A DNA stretch of 28,364 bases from CAYXRK01 sp964467615 (GTDB lineage: Bacteria > Hydrogenedentota > Hydrogenedentia > Hydrogenedentales > GCA-2746185): positions 1-28,364 of the forward strand of contig CAYXRK010000045.1 of the NCBI GenBank assembly GCA_964467615.1, given 5' to 3'. The notes beneath the pieces are model-generated. The model did no database searches, was not told the origin of the DNA, and saw only the letters and a program-made list of their open reading frames with translations. Made by a program: the position numbers and the translations under genes. Every line of letters starts with the position of its first letter. Position 1 is the first letter of the stretch. This document shows positions 1-7,695 of this stretch, piece by piece.

Positions 1-478
1 CCAGGTCGGGCATCCAGCCGTTGTACGGGTCGAGGTCATACGTCACGTGGTTGTAGCCGGAGTGCGCCGCCTCGGCGGACGAGTGCGTGCTGTACGCGGG
101 CGAGGGCCCGAGTATCCGCGCCTCGCGCCGAAGGAAGCCGTAGACCTTGCTGACGGCGTCGCCGAGTCCGTTGAAAAAGAGAATGTCGTCCGCCGTGACC
201 TGTACGCCCCTGCGCTTGTTCACGTTCCCCGCGAGAAACTCGCGCGTGGCCGGCACGCCGGCCGAATCGCAATAGGCCCAGGATTGGGGGTCGTCCGCCA
301 GTTCGCGCACGATGTCGCGAATCCACTTCGGCGGCGCCTCGCCCTTCTGCACCGGATCGCCGATGTTCTCCCACGTGATCGGCTGGCCCAATCGCGCGAC
401 CTCGCGGGCGGCGACGACGATCTCGCGAATCTCATACTTCAAACTCGCCGCGCCAACATGGACAATGTTCCTGCGCAT
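1..478 (-). CDS. PLP-dependent aminotransferase, N-terminal part (class I/II), cut by window start
   Basis: About 159 N-terminal residues of a fold-type I aminotransferase, read by translating the reverse strand from an ATG at 476-478. The frame runs open off the left edge. Visible features are an N-terminal segment ending WENIGDPV, typical of the substrate-entry region of alanine/aspartate aminotransferase-like enzymes; WAYCDSAGVPATREFLA, matching the 'Y...G....R..IA' element; a DILFFNGLGDAVSK stretch matching the 'T.G...A' cofactor phosphate-binding segment; and a PAYSTHSS stretch like the usual 'P.Y..Y'. The PLP lysine lies outside the window. An AGGAAGG ribosome-binding site lies about 7 nt before the start and supports it. 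Substrate cannot be stated from this part. Family assignment is by motif recognition only. Confidence 0.85.
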   Translation of the reverse strand, partial: MRRNIVHVGAASLKYEIREIVVAAREVARLGQPITWENIGDPVQKGEAPPKWIRDIVRELADDPQSWAYCDSAGVPATREFLAGNVNKRRGVQVTADDILFFNGLGDAVSKVYGFLRREARILGPSPAYSTHSSAEAAHSGYNHVTYDLDPYNGWMPDL

Positions 479-655
479 GGAAAGGCCTTCCTAAATGTTA
501 CCTGTGCGTGACGGCATGCATACTATCCGCGGGAAGCAGTACCTGGCTTCCACGCACAACTCCAACCACACCAAAACGAAAGGAAGTATGATAAGGATTT
601 CGGTGTGGACGGAGCAAAACGGGCTTTCGCGACGCTTTAACTAAATCAAGTTTGT

Positions 656-1009
656 GTGGTGAATTTGCCCTTCCGGATATCAATAACGTCAGACGCGGAA
701 TCGCACTGGCGCTGTCTCTCTGCGCGAGAACAACGGTTTCTGGAAGCGTCGATCCGATCTCACCTCGCATTCGAACCAACGAAATCCTCGAGAGCAGTGA
801 AGCGGCTTCGTCCGAACCCGTTCGCAGAGTATGAGTTACGGGCCGGGAATCTCCGTGTCTTGTATACTGTGGAAAGAAATGAAGTTATAGTGCTTCTGGT
901 CGGGCGAAAGGTTGGAAACACGCTCGTCGTCAAAGGAGTAGAATTCCATGGCCATCAAGACGATTCCTCTCAGCCGCCTCGAGACCGACCTGAGAGCGAC
1001 GCTGAATGA
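656..1009 (+). CDS. RelE/ParE-superfamily toxin (putative mRNA interferase)
   Basis: A 117-residue protein from a GTG start. The core RPNPFAEYELRAGNLRVLY, followed by EVIVLLVGRKVGNTLVVKG, matches the RelE/ParE fold: basic central strands with a conserved Arg, then a C-terminal strand with 'vgkK.gn.l...g'. Toxins of this class usually cleave mRNA on the ribosome or poison gyrase; which applies here cannot be told. The last 20 or so residues (from HGHQDD) are encoded inside the start of the downstream antitoxin gene, a 62-nt overlap, so the tail is probably not part of the catalytic fold. The toxin-first order is the reverse of classical relBE. The ribosome-binding site before 656 is weak and the exact start is uncertain (GTG codons at 656 and 659). 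Confidence 0.75.
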   Translation: MVNLPFRISITSDAESHWRCLSAREQRFLEASIRSHLAFEPTKSSRAVKRLRPNPFAEYELRAGNLRVLYTVERNEVIVLLVGRKVGNTLVVKGVEFHGHQDDSSQPPRDRPESDAE

Positions 1010-1187
1010 GTGCGCGGATTCCGGTCAGGCAATTGTTGTTGAACTGCCGGATCAACGGCTAATCGCTATCCAGGCGTTGGACGCCACCGAGGACGATTCG
1101 CTAACTGACGACCTACTGCAATCCGACCCCGCCTTCCAAGCATTGGTCATCCAATCAAAAGCGGGCCCTCGCAAGCCGTTCATTTGA
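948..1187 (+). CDS. Antitoxin of the RelE-like toxin (Phd/YefM-like)
   Basis: A 79-residue acidic protein. The N-terminus MAIKTIPLSRLETDLRATL, with a strand followed by ADSGQAIVVELPDQRLIAI, resembles the Phd/YefM DNA-binding fold, where a short 'p.s.l...l...l' helix precedes a 'g..i.v...g....l' hairpin. The acidic C-terminal half (DATEDDSLTDDLLQSDP) fits the flexible toxin-neutralising tail of such antitoxins. A strong AAGGAG ribosome-binding site (933-938) lies inside the toxin gene, 9 nt before the ATG, so the antitoxin can be translated independently of the toxin, as expected when antitoxin excess is needed. Together with 656-1009 it forms a type II toxin-antitoxin pair. The family label is by pattern; the pairing is inferred from the overlap. 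Confidence 0.7.
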   Translation: MAIKTIPLSRLETDLRATLNECADSGQAIVVELPDQRLIAIQALDATEDDSLTDDLLQSDPAFQALVIQSKAGPRKPFI

Positions 1188-1314
1188 GCACCCGATTATT
1201 AGTCGATTTTCACCCGCTGAATATGAAGCGTTCGCCGCTCAGTCATGCCGAAGTAAACTGGTACGGCGTTACCCATTGGACGTGGTAGAATATTTTGTGT
1301 CGCGAGGTCAATCG

Positions 1315-1500
1315 ATGCCAGATCGAATCTTCGTAAATCCAGGTATACATTTCGGGCAACCATGCGTTTCCGGCACTCGAATTCCCGTACAGAACATCCT
1401 CGAATTGATCAGGGACGGTACTTCCATTTCCGAAATCGTCCGAGAATATTATCCGGATCTGCAGCCCGAAGACATTCGTGCTTGCGTCGAATTTGCGTAA
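1315..1500 (+). CDS. DUF433 domain protein (VapB45-type antitoxin-like)
   Basis: A 61-residue protein that is almost entirely one DUF433 domain. It shows the family signature GQPCVSGTRIPVQNILE, then DGTSISEIVREYYP and LQPEDIRACVEFA, a compact helical DNA-binding fold. The frame is open further upstream with a TTG at 1276, but the ATG at 1315 is chosen because DUF433 proteins begin a few residues before the 'I..nP.i..G.P...GTRI' motif. DUF433 genes are usually followed by a DUF5615 PIN-like toxin. None is recognisable after 1500, so this copy looks solitary. The protein ends abruptly at EFA, perhaps about ten residues shorter than usual, so it may be slightly truncated. Confidence 0.7.
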   Translation: MPDRIFVNPGIHFGQPCVSGTRIPVQNILELIRDGTSISEIVREYYPDLQPEDIRACVEFA

Positions 1501-1893
1501 GCGGTTTTCGCTTCAACTCGACAACGCATACGCCATCACGCAGTCCCCGCTTAGTCCCCAACTTTCCGCGGCCACTCGCGACCATTACGATGCGCTGCCT
1601 CCCATCCTCGCCCCCCCAATGATCCTTGGTTCATGGCGGCGCAGCATCCGCAAGCTAAGAATAGTGGTGGCGGCTCCCCCGAACCGCCACCACACTCCGC
1701 GGAACCCCCCTCGGAGAAATCCGAGAACGATCCAATATCGCGAACTACACGTCCGCGAACGGATAAACCGAGGCGCTCACTGCTCCGGGTGCGTTACTAC
1801 GAGTGCTTGCGACCCGATGCGCTACAGAATTTATACCGCGAAATTCGGATTCTGTCAATGCCGGTATCGGCGCCCGCTCCGCGATTGGCCGTT
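1501..1893. other. Gene-free stretch of about 390 bp
   Basis: No convincing coding region on either strand. Open frames here give Pro/Arg-rich, low-complexity peptides with no recognisable domain and no good ribosome-binding site. The only structure seen is a perfect 10-bp inverted repeat at 1664-1693 with a short CTCCG/CGGAG repeat beside it (1695-1699 and 1712-1716). The usual partner toxin of the DUF433 gene is not detectable. Confidence 0.5.
1664..1693. repeat. Perfect 10-bp inverted repeat with 10-nt loop
   Basis: GTGGTGGCGG (1664-1673) is the exact reverse complement of CCGCCACCAC (1684-1693), separated by 10 nt. There is no T-run on either side, so it is not a standard intrinsic terminator. 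It lies about 200 bp beyond the end of the TPR gene and about 160 bp after the DUF433 gene. It could act as an RNA 3'-end stabiliser for either transcript. Confidence 0.6.
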
Positions 1894-2727
1894 CTACTGG
1901 TCCTTCGAGTCCTTGAGCATCCGTCCGAGTTTGTGGGTCGGATCGATGGCTAGAATCTGGTCGGCCACTTCGCGCGCCTTCGCGTGCTGGCCGATCCGTT
2001 GCAGGCAGAGGCCCTTCTTGGCAAGCGCGTCCGCGAGCGTGAAATTTTCACCGTAGGCGGAGTAGGCGCGCCCAGGCTTCGCGCGCTGTATCGCCCCGTT
2101 GTAATGCTCGAGCGCGGCCGGATAATTCTCGAGCACGAAATGCACTTCGCCGCGCAGGTAGTGCGTTTCGATCTTTTCCGGATCAACGGTCAGAGATTTC
2201 TCGAGCAGCGAGTCCGCCTTGCGCAGCGCAGTCTCCGCTTGTTGCAACTGCCCCGCCAATTTCGCGGAGCGGCCAAACAGATACTGTACGCTGAAATTCG
2301 CCGGGCCGTTCGCTATCGCGGCCTGCGCTTCGTTCATCGCGGCGACCCAGTCCCCCTCGCTGAAGTACGCCTGCGCAAGGCCCAGTTGCGCCTTCGGGTC
2401 GCCCGGTTTCAGCGCGAGCACCTGCAAAAATTGTTTGCGCGCGTCTTCCCCGCGGCCCGCGCCCGCCAGCGCCAAGCCGTAGTCAATCCGCGCGGCAATC
2501 AACGTCGGGCGCTTCGTCACGACTTCGCGCAACAACTCGACCGCGCGCTGCGAATTGCCCATGCGCTGGTAACACTTGCCGAGCTGGTGATACGCCGAGG
2601 CCATCGTGTGGTCCATCCGGATGGCCTTCTGGAATTGCGCGACCGCGGTCTCGAGGTCGCCTTTCATGCTCGCGGTAACGCCCTCGTCGTAGTAGCTCTC
2701 CGCCGTGTCACCGCCAAACGTGGGCAT
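1894..2727 (-). CDS. TPR-repeat protein
   Basis: A 277-residue protein made almost entirely of about seven tetratricopeptide repeats. Typical repeat cores are visible: YDEGVTASMKGDLETAVAQF (about residue 13), AYHQLGKCYQRMGNSQRAVE, DYGLALAGAGRGEDARKQF, LGLAQAYFSEGDWVAAMNE, LRGEVHFVLENYPAALEHY, and a final KGLCLQRIGQHAKAREVADQ near the C-terminus. No signal peptide or membrane segment is seen, so it is probably cytoplasmic and mediates protein-protein contacts; the partner is unknown. The start lies 7 nt after the aroB stop codon, so it is almost certainly the last gene of the oxidoreductase-aroB operon and translationally coupled. Nothing ties it to the shikimate pathway beyond position. Confidence 0.85.
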   Translation of the reverse strand: MPTFGGDTAESYYDEGVTASMKGDLETAVAQFQKAIRMDHTMASAYHQLGKCYQRMGNSQRAVELLREVVTKRPTLIAARIDYGLALAGAGRGEDARKQFLQVLALKPGDPKAQLGLAQAYFSEGDWVAAMNEAQAAIANGPANFSVQYLFGRSAKLAGQLQQAETALRKADSLLEKSLTVDPEKIETHYLRGEVHFVLENYPAALEHYNGAIQRAKPGRAYSAYGENFTLADALAKKGLCLQRIGQHAKAREVADQILAIDPTHKLGRMLKDSKDQ

Positions 2728-2734
2728 GGCGCTG

Positions 2735-3826
2735 CTACCGCGATGCCTGCACGGCGCCGAGCGCGCGCCGCGCCTGGTCTTCGCCTACGTCCGTGCGGTG
2801 AATGACGTGCCCCATGCGGTCCGCGACGATGAATTTCAATGTTCCCGCGCGCGCTTTCTTGTCGTGTTTCATGGCCGCGAGTGTAGCATCCACCGAAAGC
2901 TCCTCCCAAGCGGTGGGCAGGCCGTATGCCCAAATGCACGCCGCCTGCCGGGACACGAAGCTATCGTCTACCAGGCCGAGTTCTCTCGCCAAATGTCCCG
3001 CTGCGTTCATGCCGATCGCTATCGCCTCGCCGTGCAAAAATCTCGTGTAATTTGACACCGCCTCGATTGCGTGGCCGAACGTGTGCCCATAGTTCAGGTC
3101 CGCGCGCGCGCCGTGCTCGTGCTCGTCCTCCGCCACGACTGCGGCCTTGATCTCGCATGAGCGCACGATCGGGTACTCGAGCGCGTCGAGGTCCTTGCGC
3201 AAGATCGCCGCCGAGTTCGACTCCATGTACGCGAACAACTTCTCGTCCGCGATGACGCCGTGCTTGATCACCTCCGCCAAACCCGCGCGCAATTCCCGAT
3301 CAGGCAACGTGCGGAGGAACGTCGTATCGATCAGCACCGACGAGGGTTGATGAAACGCGCCGATGATGTTCTTACCCAGCGCGTGGTTCACCGCCGTCTT
3401 TCCGCCCACACTCGAATCGACTTGCGCGACGATCGTCGTTGGGACCTGAACGAACGGTATGCCCCGCATGAACGCCGCGGCGGCATAACCCGCCGTATCG
3501 CCCACCACGCCTCCGCCGAGCGCGACTACGAGGCCGGCGCGATCAAGGCCCGCCTCCAGAAATTGCCCAATGAACGACTCGACCTGCGCGAGCCGCTTGT
3601 GCTCCTCACCTGCCGGCATGGCGCACGTAACGCAGCGGCGTCCCGCGCCCCGGATGAGCGCCTCGACACGCGCGCCGTGCAGCGGCGCGACGTTCGTGTC
3701 CGTCACCAACGCGATAGTTCCGCGGGCGCCCGATTGCTCGATCAGCGCCGGCAATTCCGCGAGAATACCCTGACCAATCAGAATCGGATAGGAACGCTCG
3801 CCGAGTTCGACGTGAATAGTTTTCAT
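2735..3826 (-). CDS. aroB: 3-dehydroquinate synthase
   Basis: AroB converts DAHP to 3-dehydroquinate, the second step of the shikimate pathway, using NAD+ and a divalent metal in the cytoplasm. The 363-residue protein has normal family length. It carries the NAD-binding GGGVVGDTAGYAAAAFMRG, the substrate-binding PTTIVAQVDSSVGGKTAVN and LGKNIIGAFHQP, and the metal ligands Glu in AEVIKHGVI, His in NYGHTFGHAIE and His in FLHGEAIAIGM. A conserved MKHDKK motif near the C-terminus is also present. These point to a true dehydroquinate synthase rather than a divergent sugar-phosphate cyclase. The start is 11 nt after the stop of the upstream Gfo/Idh/MocA gene. There is no strong ribosome-binding site, which fits coupling. 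The TPR gene follows after 7 nt. Confidence 0.96.
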   Translation of the reverse strand: MKTIHVELGERSYPILIGQGILAELPALIEQSGARGTIALVTDTNVAPLHGARVEALIRGAGRRCVTCAMPAGEEHKRLAQVESFIGQFLEAGLDRAGLVVALGGGVVGDTAGYAAAAFMRGIPFVQVPTTIVAQVDSSVGGKTAVNHALGKNIIGAFHQPSSVLIDTTFLRTLPDRELRAGLAEVIKHGVIADEKLFAYMESNSAAILRKDLDALEYPIVRSCEIKAAVVAEDEHEHGARADLNYGHTFGHAIEAVSNYTRFLHGEAIAIGMNAAGHLARELGLVDDSFVSRQAACIWAYGLPTAWEELSVDATLAAMKHDKKARAGTLKFIVADRMGHVIHRTDVGEDQARRALGAVQASR

Positions 3827-3837
3827 TCGCGCTGATT

Positions 3838-4875
3838 CTACGCCGCGCCGACCTTGACCGACCTGCCCGTTCGCGCGCTTTTTTCCGCGGCAAGCACGAT
3901 CGCCAGCGACTTCAGGCCGTCTTCCGATGTCACGTACGGCGGCGCATCGCCGAGCACTGCGTCCACGAACTGCCCTCCGGCGTCAATGTCCCACGACCCT
4001 TCGTACCGATGCACGCCCGGCGGCACGTCAATCACCCATTCGCCCTCGGCCGCCGACAGGTTCGCCACCAGCGGCTTGCCCGGAATCTCGTTGATCCGCA
4101 ACGTCCCCTTCGTGCAATGCACAATCGTGTACTCCGCGAACATCCCCTTCGTCGTCCAGGACGCCGTCAGCGTCCCCAGCGCGCCGCTCGCGAACCGCAA
4201 CGCCGCGACGCAATTGTCCTCCACGTCCGCGCCCTTCTTCTCCAGCGTCGCCGTGAACGCCGCCACCTCCGCCACTTCCTCGCCCGTCAAGAACCTAAGC
4301 AAATCCGCCTTGTGAATTCCAAGGTCCGCCATCGCCCCAAACTTCGCCTCTGACGCGCGAAAAAACCACTTCGCCTTCGGGCTCCAATGTTCCGGCCCCT
4401 CGTGGCCGAACATGGTCGAAATCAAGAGCGGCTTTCCCAGAATGCCGCTCTTGAGAATTTCCTTCGCCTTGCAGTGCACCGGCTTCAGCCGGTCGCAATG
4501 GTTCACCATCAGGAGCTTCTTCGTCACCTGCGCCGCCTGAATCATCCGCTTCGCCTCGGCGATGCTCCCCGCCATCGGCTTCTCGACCAGTACGTGGCAA
4601 CCCGCCTTCAGCGCCGCGATCGACACGGGAGCATGAAACCGGTTCGGCAGCGCCACGACCACCGCGTCCGGTCGCGCCGTCCGCAGCATGGCCTGATAGT
4701 CGCTGAAGATCGCGGCCTTAGGCGCCCGTTCCGCCGCGATGTCCTCCGCCCGCTCGCGCGAAGCATCGCACAACGCCACGATCTCCGCTTTGCCGCAGGT
4801 CGCCAAGTCCGGCGCATGGAGCATCTTCGATATCTGCCCGCAACCCACAATTCCGACACGCACCGGTCGTTTCAA
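3838..4875 (-). CDS. Gfo/Idh/MocA-family NAD(P)-dependent oxidoreductase
   Basis: A 345-residue cytoplasmic dehydrogenase of the family that oxidises or reduces sugars, inositols and their derivatives. The N-terminal Rossmann motif GIVGCGQISKMLHAPDL (residues 8-24) binds the dinucleotide. The LVEKPMAGSIAEAKRMI segment holds the conserved EKP whose Lys contacts substrate and nicotinamide. The second domain has the expected GAMADLGIHKADLLRFLTG, whose Asp and His are in the usual catalytic positions. The start is a TTG at 4873-4875, supported by a GGGAG ribosome-binding site about 7 nt upstream and by the Rossmann motif position. It is the first gene of a three-gene operon with aroB and a TPR gene. 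The substrate cannot be inferred; a link to the shikimate pathway is not shown. Confidence 0.92.
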   Translation of the reverse strand: MKRPVRVGIVGCGQISKMLHAPDLATCGKAEIVALCDASRERAEDIAAERAPKAAIFSDYQAMLRTARPDAVVVALPNRFHAPVSIAALKAGCHVLVEKPMAGSIAEAKRMIQAAQVTKKLLMVNHCDRLKPVHCKAKEILKSGILGKPLLISTMFGHEGPEHWSPKAKWFFRASEAKFGAMADLGIHKADLLRFLTGEEVAEVAAFTATLEKKGADVEDNCVAALRFASGALGTLTASWTTKGMFAEYTIVHCTKGTLRINEIPGKPLVANLSAAEGEWVIDVPPGVHRYEGSWDIDAGGQFVDAVLGDAPPYVTSEDGLKSLAIVLAAEKSARTGRSVKVGAA

Positions 4876-5059
4876 TGTGCTGCTCCCGTGAAGGCCCTTG
4901 GAGAAAATACCATACTACGAACGTACCCGGACTCGGAACAACCGAGCGCACCAACTTCACCATAGGGATGTTCGGAATCGCGCCTTCCATCGGGGCCGAA
5001 TCAGTCTTTCGGTCCAATGAGGTACGGTGGGCCGTAACTCTTAGGTGAGACGTGCAGCA

Positions 5060-5824
5060 CTATCCCACGCCACGATGCGGGCCGTGGTACGGTCGGTTCC
5101 ACGTCGGCGAGACGATGAGGCTATTCACGCAGACGTGTGGCGGGAGTTCGGCGAGGTAGCGGACGATGCCGCCAATGTCTTCGGGCTGGAGCATGAATTC
5201 GCGCTCGGTTTGCGGCACGGGTTCGGGCCGGCGCTCGAGGATTTCGGTGTTGACCTCGGCCGGCGCAATCGCGCACGCGCGAATGTTGTGGCGTCCTTCT
5301 TCCATGTTGATTGTCTCGGTGAGGACGTTGAGCGCGGCTTTCGTGGAGGAGTAAGCCACACCCGCGAGCAAGCTTGGGTAGTGGCCCGCCCAAGACGAGA
5401 CGGTGATGATGAGGCCGTCGCCTCGTTCGCGCATATGGGGAAGTACGGCGCGGCAACAGTAGAACGCTCCATCCAGGTTTGTGTTCGTCACCGAGCGCCA
5501 GGAACTGGGGGACGTATCGCTCCACCGGCGATCGGATTGATTGGTCCCGGCGCTGTAGACAAGGACGCCGATCGGACCGAAGCGATCTCGAATGAGCGAG
5601 GCGGACGCGTCGACGGCCCCGCTGTGGGAAACGTCAAGCGGCTCGACGTGAGTTGTGCCGCCGCGCTGCGCGATTTCGGAGGCAACGGCTTCGAGGCGAT
5701 CAACACGTCGGCCCGAAAGCGCGACCCGCATGCCGGCTTCGGCCAGGGCGATCGCGCATGCGCGGCCAATTCCGGAGCCTGCGCCCGTGACCCAGGCGAC
5801 GACGTTGGTCATTTCGGGTGGCAT
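5060..5824 (-). CDS. Short-chain dehydrogenase/reductase (SDR) family oxidoreductase
   Basis: A 254-residue classical SDR. The cofactor-binding TGAGSGIGRACAIALAEAG lies near residue 14 and the LSGRRVDRLE stretch after strand 2 suggests NADP preference. The structural LVYSAGTNQ (NNAG-like), the catalytic Asn in NTNLDGAFYCC, Ser in ITVSSWAGHYP and the AYSSTKAAL (YxxxK) motif are all present. The protein is cytoplasmic; its substrate is unknown. The C-terminal segment EDIGGIVRYLAELPPHVCVN is typical of YdfG-like SDRs. It follows the anti-sigma gene by 26 nt on the same strand, so it may be co-transcribed with the sigma/anti-sigma pair. Either ATG (5824 or 5812) could be the start; neither has a clear ribosome-binding site. 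Confidence 0.92.
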   Translation of the reverse strand: MPPEMTNVVAWVTGAGSGIGRACAIALAEAGMRVALSGRRVDRLEAVASEIAQRGGTTHVEPLDVSHSGAVDASASLIRDRFGPIGVLVYSAGTNQSDRRWSDTSPSSWRSVTNTNLDGAFYCCRAVLPHMRERGDGLIITVSSWAGHYPSLLAGVAYSSTKAALNVLTETINMEEGRHNIRACAIAPAEVNTEILERRPEPVPQTEREFMLQPEDIGGIVRYLAELPPHVCVNSLIVSPTWNRPYHGPHRGVG

Positions 5825-5850
5825 GTTTGCGAAGTCGGACCTGCGCGCGA

Positions 5851-7059
5851 TCAGCGCGGAGCGACGGCGGGGATTTCATACCACACGCCGTTGTGGCGGA
5901 AGACAATTCGCTCGGCGCGCTCGAACAGTTCAGCGATAAATTCGTCCTGCGAGATCATCGTCTTGGCGTTCTCTCCGTCTCGTTCGATCACGACGGTCTT
6001 CTCCCCGTCGTAGCCGATCTCCGTCGATGCACTATCGGTCACGTTGAATTCGCGGCCCGCAAGCACTTGAGGCGAAGTCGCGGCCGATTTGGTCTTCGCG
6101 AACAATCGCTGACTGGAGTCGTTCTTTGACTCCGCCGCGTCTTTGCCCCGGGACAATTCATTCCCGGCGCGTTCGTCACTGAAGGAAGTGCCCGGGGCCT
6201 CAAGCGCCGGAGTCACGAGTGCCGCCTCCTCTTCTTTCGCGGCTTGGAGGCTTGGCGCTGCGTCGGCGGAAATCATGCCCACCGCGTCCGCTTCCTCAAG
6301 CGCGAGGGCTGAGGATTGCGGTCTGTCCGCATCAAACCGATTCGGCTGAGCGACCTCGAACGCCGCGGCGGGAGGCGCTTGGGGCGGGACTGCGGCTTTG
6401 GAGTCAAGGTCTTGAAATCCCGGCGCAGCGGCCGCGCCAGAAACGATCGCGTCGTCGAGCGTTGCAGCGCGCTCGAGTTGGGCGGACGAAGCCGCGCCGT
6501 TCGCCCTGGGCCGCGAGCTTGTCGAGCGGTCGAAGGGCGGCGCGGCAACACTATCGGATTCGGCGGCGGTCACTTCGACGCCTTCCGCGCGGCCACCTAC
6601 TGGCGCTTCTTCCGCGGGTGCCGGCCCGGACTGCGCCGGCATCGCTTGCATCCGCACGTCGGCCTCGGGCTGTTTTTCACTGGCAACCTTCACCGCGTCG
6701 AAGCGGCCATTCAAGGTGGCGCGCATGACCGCCGATCCGATTCCAACGGCCGCCACGGCCAACACCGTCGCCACCAACGCGACCATGCGCGGGCTTCCCC
6801 GGAATCGCCAACGGGGAAAACGGATAAGCCTGGGACGCAACTGCCCCCGAACGCGGTCCTCGAATCGCGAGGGCGCGGACGCCCGCGGAAGCCCTCGATA
6901 TGCGGCATCCACGCGCTTGAGCGCATCGAGCTCGCGGAGCAAGCCCGATTCGCCCGCAACATAACCCTCGAGCGCTTCGCGGTCCTCGGGCGTCAATTCG
7001 CCGTCGAGCAGCGCTGAGAAATCATCGCGGGCTTCTTCTGGGGTCGAATAGTATTTCAT
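5851..7059 (-). CDS. Membrane-spanning anti-sigma factor without zinc ligands
   Basis: A 402-residue protein encoded 10 nt after the ECF sigma gene. Residues 10-50 (FSALLDGELTPEDREALEGY and onward) match the helical N-terminal anti-sigma domain of the zf-HC2 type, but the segment has no His or Cys, so it cannot be a zinc-binding (ZAS) form. One membrane helix follows (about 92-112). The middle (about 130-330) is Ala/Pro/Glu-rich, low complexity and probably an unstructured periplasmic linker. It ends in a compact domain, EFNVTDSASTEIGYDGEKTV followed by a helix and FRHNGVWYEIPA, that I do not recognise and that might be a sensor. The role is inferred: sequestering the neighbouring sigma factor at the membrane until a signal is received. 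Confidence 0.85.
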   Translation of the reverse strand: MKYYSTPEEARDDFSALLDGELTPEDREALEGYVAGESGLLRELDALKRVDAAYRGLPRASAPSRFEDRVRGQLRPRLIRFPRWRFRGSPRMVALVATVLAVAAVGIGSAVMRATLNGRFDAVKVASEKQPEADVRMQAMPAQSGPAPAEEAPVGGRAEGVEVTAAESDSVAAPPFDRSTSSRPRANGAASSAQLERAATLDDAIVSGAAAAPGFQDLDSKAAVPPQAPPAAAFEVAQPNRFDADRPQSSALALEEADAVGMISADAAPSLQAAKEEEAALVTPALEAPGTSFSDERAGNELSRGKDAAESKNDSSQRLFAKTKSAATSPQVLAGREFNVTDSASTEIGYDGEKTVVIERDGENAKTMISQDEFIAELFERAERIVFRHNGVWYEIPAVAPR

Positions 7060-7069
7060 TGGAGTGTCC

Positions 7070-7669
7070 TCACAGGACGGCCCGTTCTTTCAGCCGCCGG
7101 TGCAGGATTGTGCGGGCCTGGTTCAACCGCGATTTCACCGTGCCGGGTGGGCACCCCATGACTTCGGCGATCTCCTCGTAGGTCAAATTGTCAAACGTAC
7201 GCAGGACGAAGGGCATGCGGTAGTGGTCTGGCAGTTCGTCGAGACACTGCTGGAGTGCGGCCTCGGACTCAGCCGCGCTCAACGAGACGTCGGGCGCGGA
7301 GTGTGATCGCGCGAGCGACGATCCCCAGCCCGGCGAAGACTCCTCCAGGGCATCCAACGAAGTGGTCTTATTGCGCCCCTTGCGTCCCCGATCGCGGACG
7401 TTGTTCTTGGCCAAATTGCACGCGATGCTATAGAGCCACGTGTATACGCGCGAGCCGCCGCGAAATCCGCGTAGGCCGTGATACGCTCGGAGGAATACAT
7501 CCTGGGCCACCTCCTCCGCGTCCTGATGATTTCCAATGTAGCGGTAAACCACGTTGTACACCCGGTCCTTGTAACGCCGGACGAGTTCCTCGAAGGCGGA
7601 TGGATCGCCCGCCTGGCACGCCTCGACGAGGTCCAGTTCCGGATTGGGTTCGAGTTCTTTCAGGAGCAC
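7070..7669 (-). CDS. ECF-family (sigma-70 group 4) RNA polymerase sigma factor
   Basis: A 199-residue alternative sigma factor of the RpoE-like ECF class. Region 2 spans about residues 24-95: FEELVRRYKDRVYNVVYRY, then the -10-recognising DAEEVAQDVFLRAYHGLRGF and TWLYSIACNLAKNNVRDR. A linker of about 45 residues is Ser-rich. Region 4 begins at LDELPDHYRMPFVLRTFD and contains the -35-binding helix-turn-helix LTYEEIAEVMGCPPGTVKSR. The start is a GTG at 7667-7669. The partner anti-sigma gene follows 10 nt downstream, then an SDR gene. An RpoE-like promoter motif (7696-7723) about 30 nt upstream suggests that the factor drives its own operon. Confidence 0.96.
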   Translation of the reverse strand: MLLKELEPNPELDLVEACQAGDPSAFEELVRRYKDRVYNVVYRYIGNHQDAEEVAQDVFLRAYHGLRGFRGGSRVYTWLYSIACNLAKNNVRDRGRKGRNKTTSLDALEESSPGWGSSLARSHSAPDVSLSAAESEAALQQCLDELPDHYRMPFVLRTFDNLTYEEIAEVMGCPPGTVKSRLNQARTILHRRLKERAVL

Positions 7670-7695
7670 TGTATTTTCTCTCGGGGCGCCTACAC

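Noticed and set aside
1633..1953. Open frame of 106 codons after the DUF433 gene
   Set aside because: Pro/Arg-rich, no recognisable domain, no ribosome-binding site, runs into the end of the TPR gene on the other strand.
1984..2805. 273-codon plus-strand frame opposite the TPR gene
   Set aside because: Arg/Leu-rich shadow; the minus frame has regular TPR repeats.
5045..6013. 322-codon plus-strand frame opposite the SDR gene
   Set aside because: Shadow; the minus frame has the complete SDR motif set.
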